Assembly: GCF_012848475.1 (NCBI RefSeq)
Contig: NZ_CP051666.1
Span: 953,501 to 1,017,500, forward strand
Direction: 5' to 3'
Origin: Marinobacterium sp. LSUCC0821
GTDB lineage: Bacteria; Pseudomonadota; Gammaproteobacteria; Pseudomonadales; Balneatricaceae
DNA length: 64,000 bases
In this document: piece after piece, positions 63,839-64,000 of the stretch
Numbering within the stretch: the first letter of the stretch is position 1
Layout: each line of letters opens with the position of its first letter
Program-made: the position numbers and the translations under genes
Notes under the pieces: model-generated
Database searches by the model: none
Seen by the model: only the letters and a program-made list of their open reading frames with translations
Told to the model about the DNA's origin: nothing

Positions 63839-64000
63839 ATGGAACGCAGAACGAAGATTGTAGCGACCCTTGGCCCAGCAACTGACAGTCCAGAGGTGCT
63901 AGAGCGCCTAATCCAAGCAGGCGTCAATGTGGTGCGCCTCAACTTCTCGCACGGCAGCCCTGAAGACCACAAAAATCGCGCTGCGATGGTACGTGAAGCA
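63839..64000 (+). CDS. pyk: Pyruvate kinase, N-terminal part (cut by window end)
   Basis: The first 54 codons are present: [16 protein letters not shown], then [19 protein letters not shown], which are the N-terminal strand and the conserved NFSHG active-site loop of pyruvate kinase. The frame is open at the right edge. The ATG is preceded by a weak AAGGATT ribosome site. The gene follows gapA in the same direction. Confidence 0.95.
   Translation, partial: MERRTKIVATLGPATDSPEVLERLIQAGVNVVRLNFSHGSPEDHKNRAAMVREA

Overview
This window looks like the chromosome of an aerobic, metabolically versatile marine-type gammaproteobacterium, most likely of the Oceanospirillales (Neptunomonas, Neptuniibacter, Amphritea or Marinobacterium-like). 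That placement is an inference from gene content and arrangement: Entner-Doudoroff glycolysis with HexR-type control, the DUF2066-perM-hda neighbourhood beside purMN, TrmH, TcdA, and a PuuD-type urate hydroxylase. There are no rRNA or tRNA genes, no CRISPR array, no phage and no complete transposon. Genes are densely packed, with many 1-11 bp overlaps that indicate operons.

Layout. 1-3004: the end of a probable cation efflux protein, then a 3-hydroxybenzoate 4-monooxygenase divergent from a MarR regulator. 3088-10066: a complete urate degradation locus. On the minus strand are a urate/xanthine-type permease, a GntR regulator and 5-hydroxyisourate hydrolase. On the plus strand are puuE, uraD, alc, allA and the cytochrome-fused urate hydroxylase puuD. 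10168-12063: tpiA and a glutathionyl-hydroquinone reductase. 12189-23061 (minus): one long transcription unit urtABCDE-ureDABCE-orf-ureFG, preceded by a strong sigma-54 promoter match. Together the two blocks take urate to glyoxylate and urea, import extra urea, and hydrolyse it to ammonia.

23422-29851: the oxidative hexose block (pgl, zwf, a hexose-6-phosphate epimerase, eda, edd), with HexR-like boxes before zwf and edd. Further HexR-like boxes lie before glk (60180-61133) and in the hexR-gapA interval; gapA and the start of pyk close the window. 30047-35692: a VRR-NUC nuclease, a nuclease-helicase fusion with a probable Fe-S cluster, trmH and prephenate dehydratase. This 8.6 kb segment lies between two oppositely oriented copies of a 0.6-0.8 kb non-coding repeat (26697-27299 and 35902-36709), each of which begins exactly at the T-tract of a transcription terminator.

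36873-46088: LysR regulator, tcdA, pseudouridine synthase, hda, perM-like, DUF2066, purM, purN, DUF3108 and YfcL genes, plus a 58-codon gene at 38369. 46191-50595: a sulfide-oxidation set (persulfide dioxygenase-like MBL protein, a DUF442-sulfide:quinone reductase fusion, a SulP transporter). 50667-54749: an envelope glycan/lipid set (flippase-like protein, GT2, GT39/ArnT-like, PAP2). 54873-57111: an atypical photolyase/cryptochrome and an HExxH protein, whose convergent ends are both closed by one copy of a 36-38 bp palindrome that occurs three times in the window. 57129-60102: vanillate demethylase vanAB with an AraC regulator.

The observations most worth a second look are the terminator-abutting inverted repeat pair, the palindrome that supplies stop codons to two convergent genes, the GTATAC operators of the urate locus, the sigma-54 promoter of the urea operon, the 12-bp tandem array in the gapA leader, and the photolyase with unusual flavin-site residues. 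I did not find a convincing wholly new multigene system.
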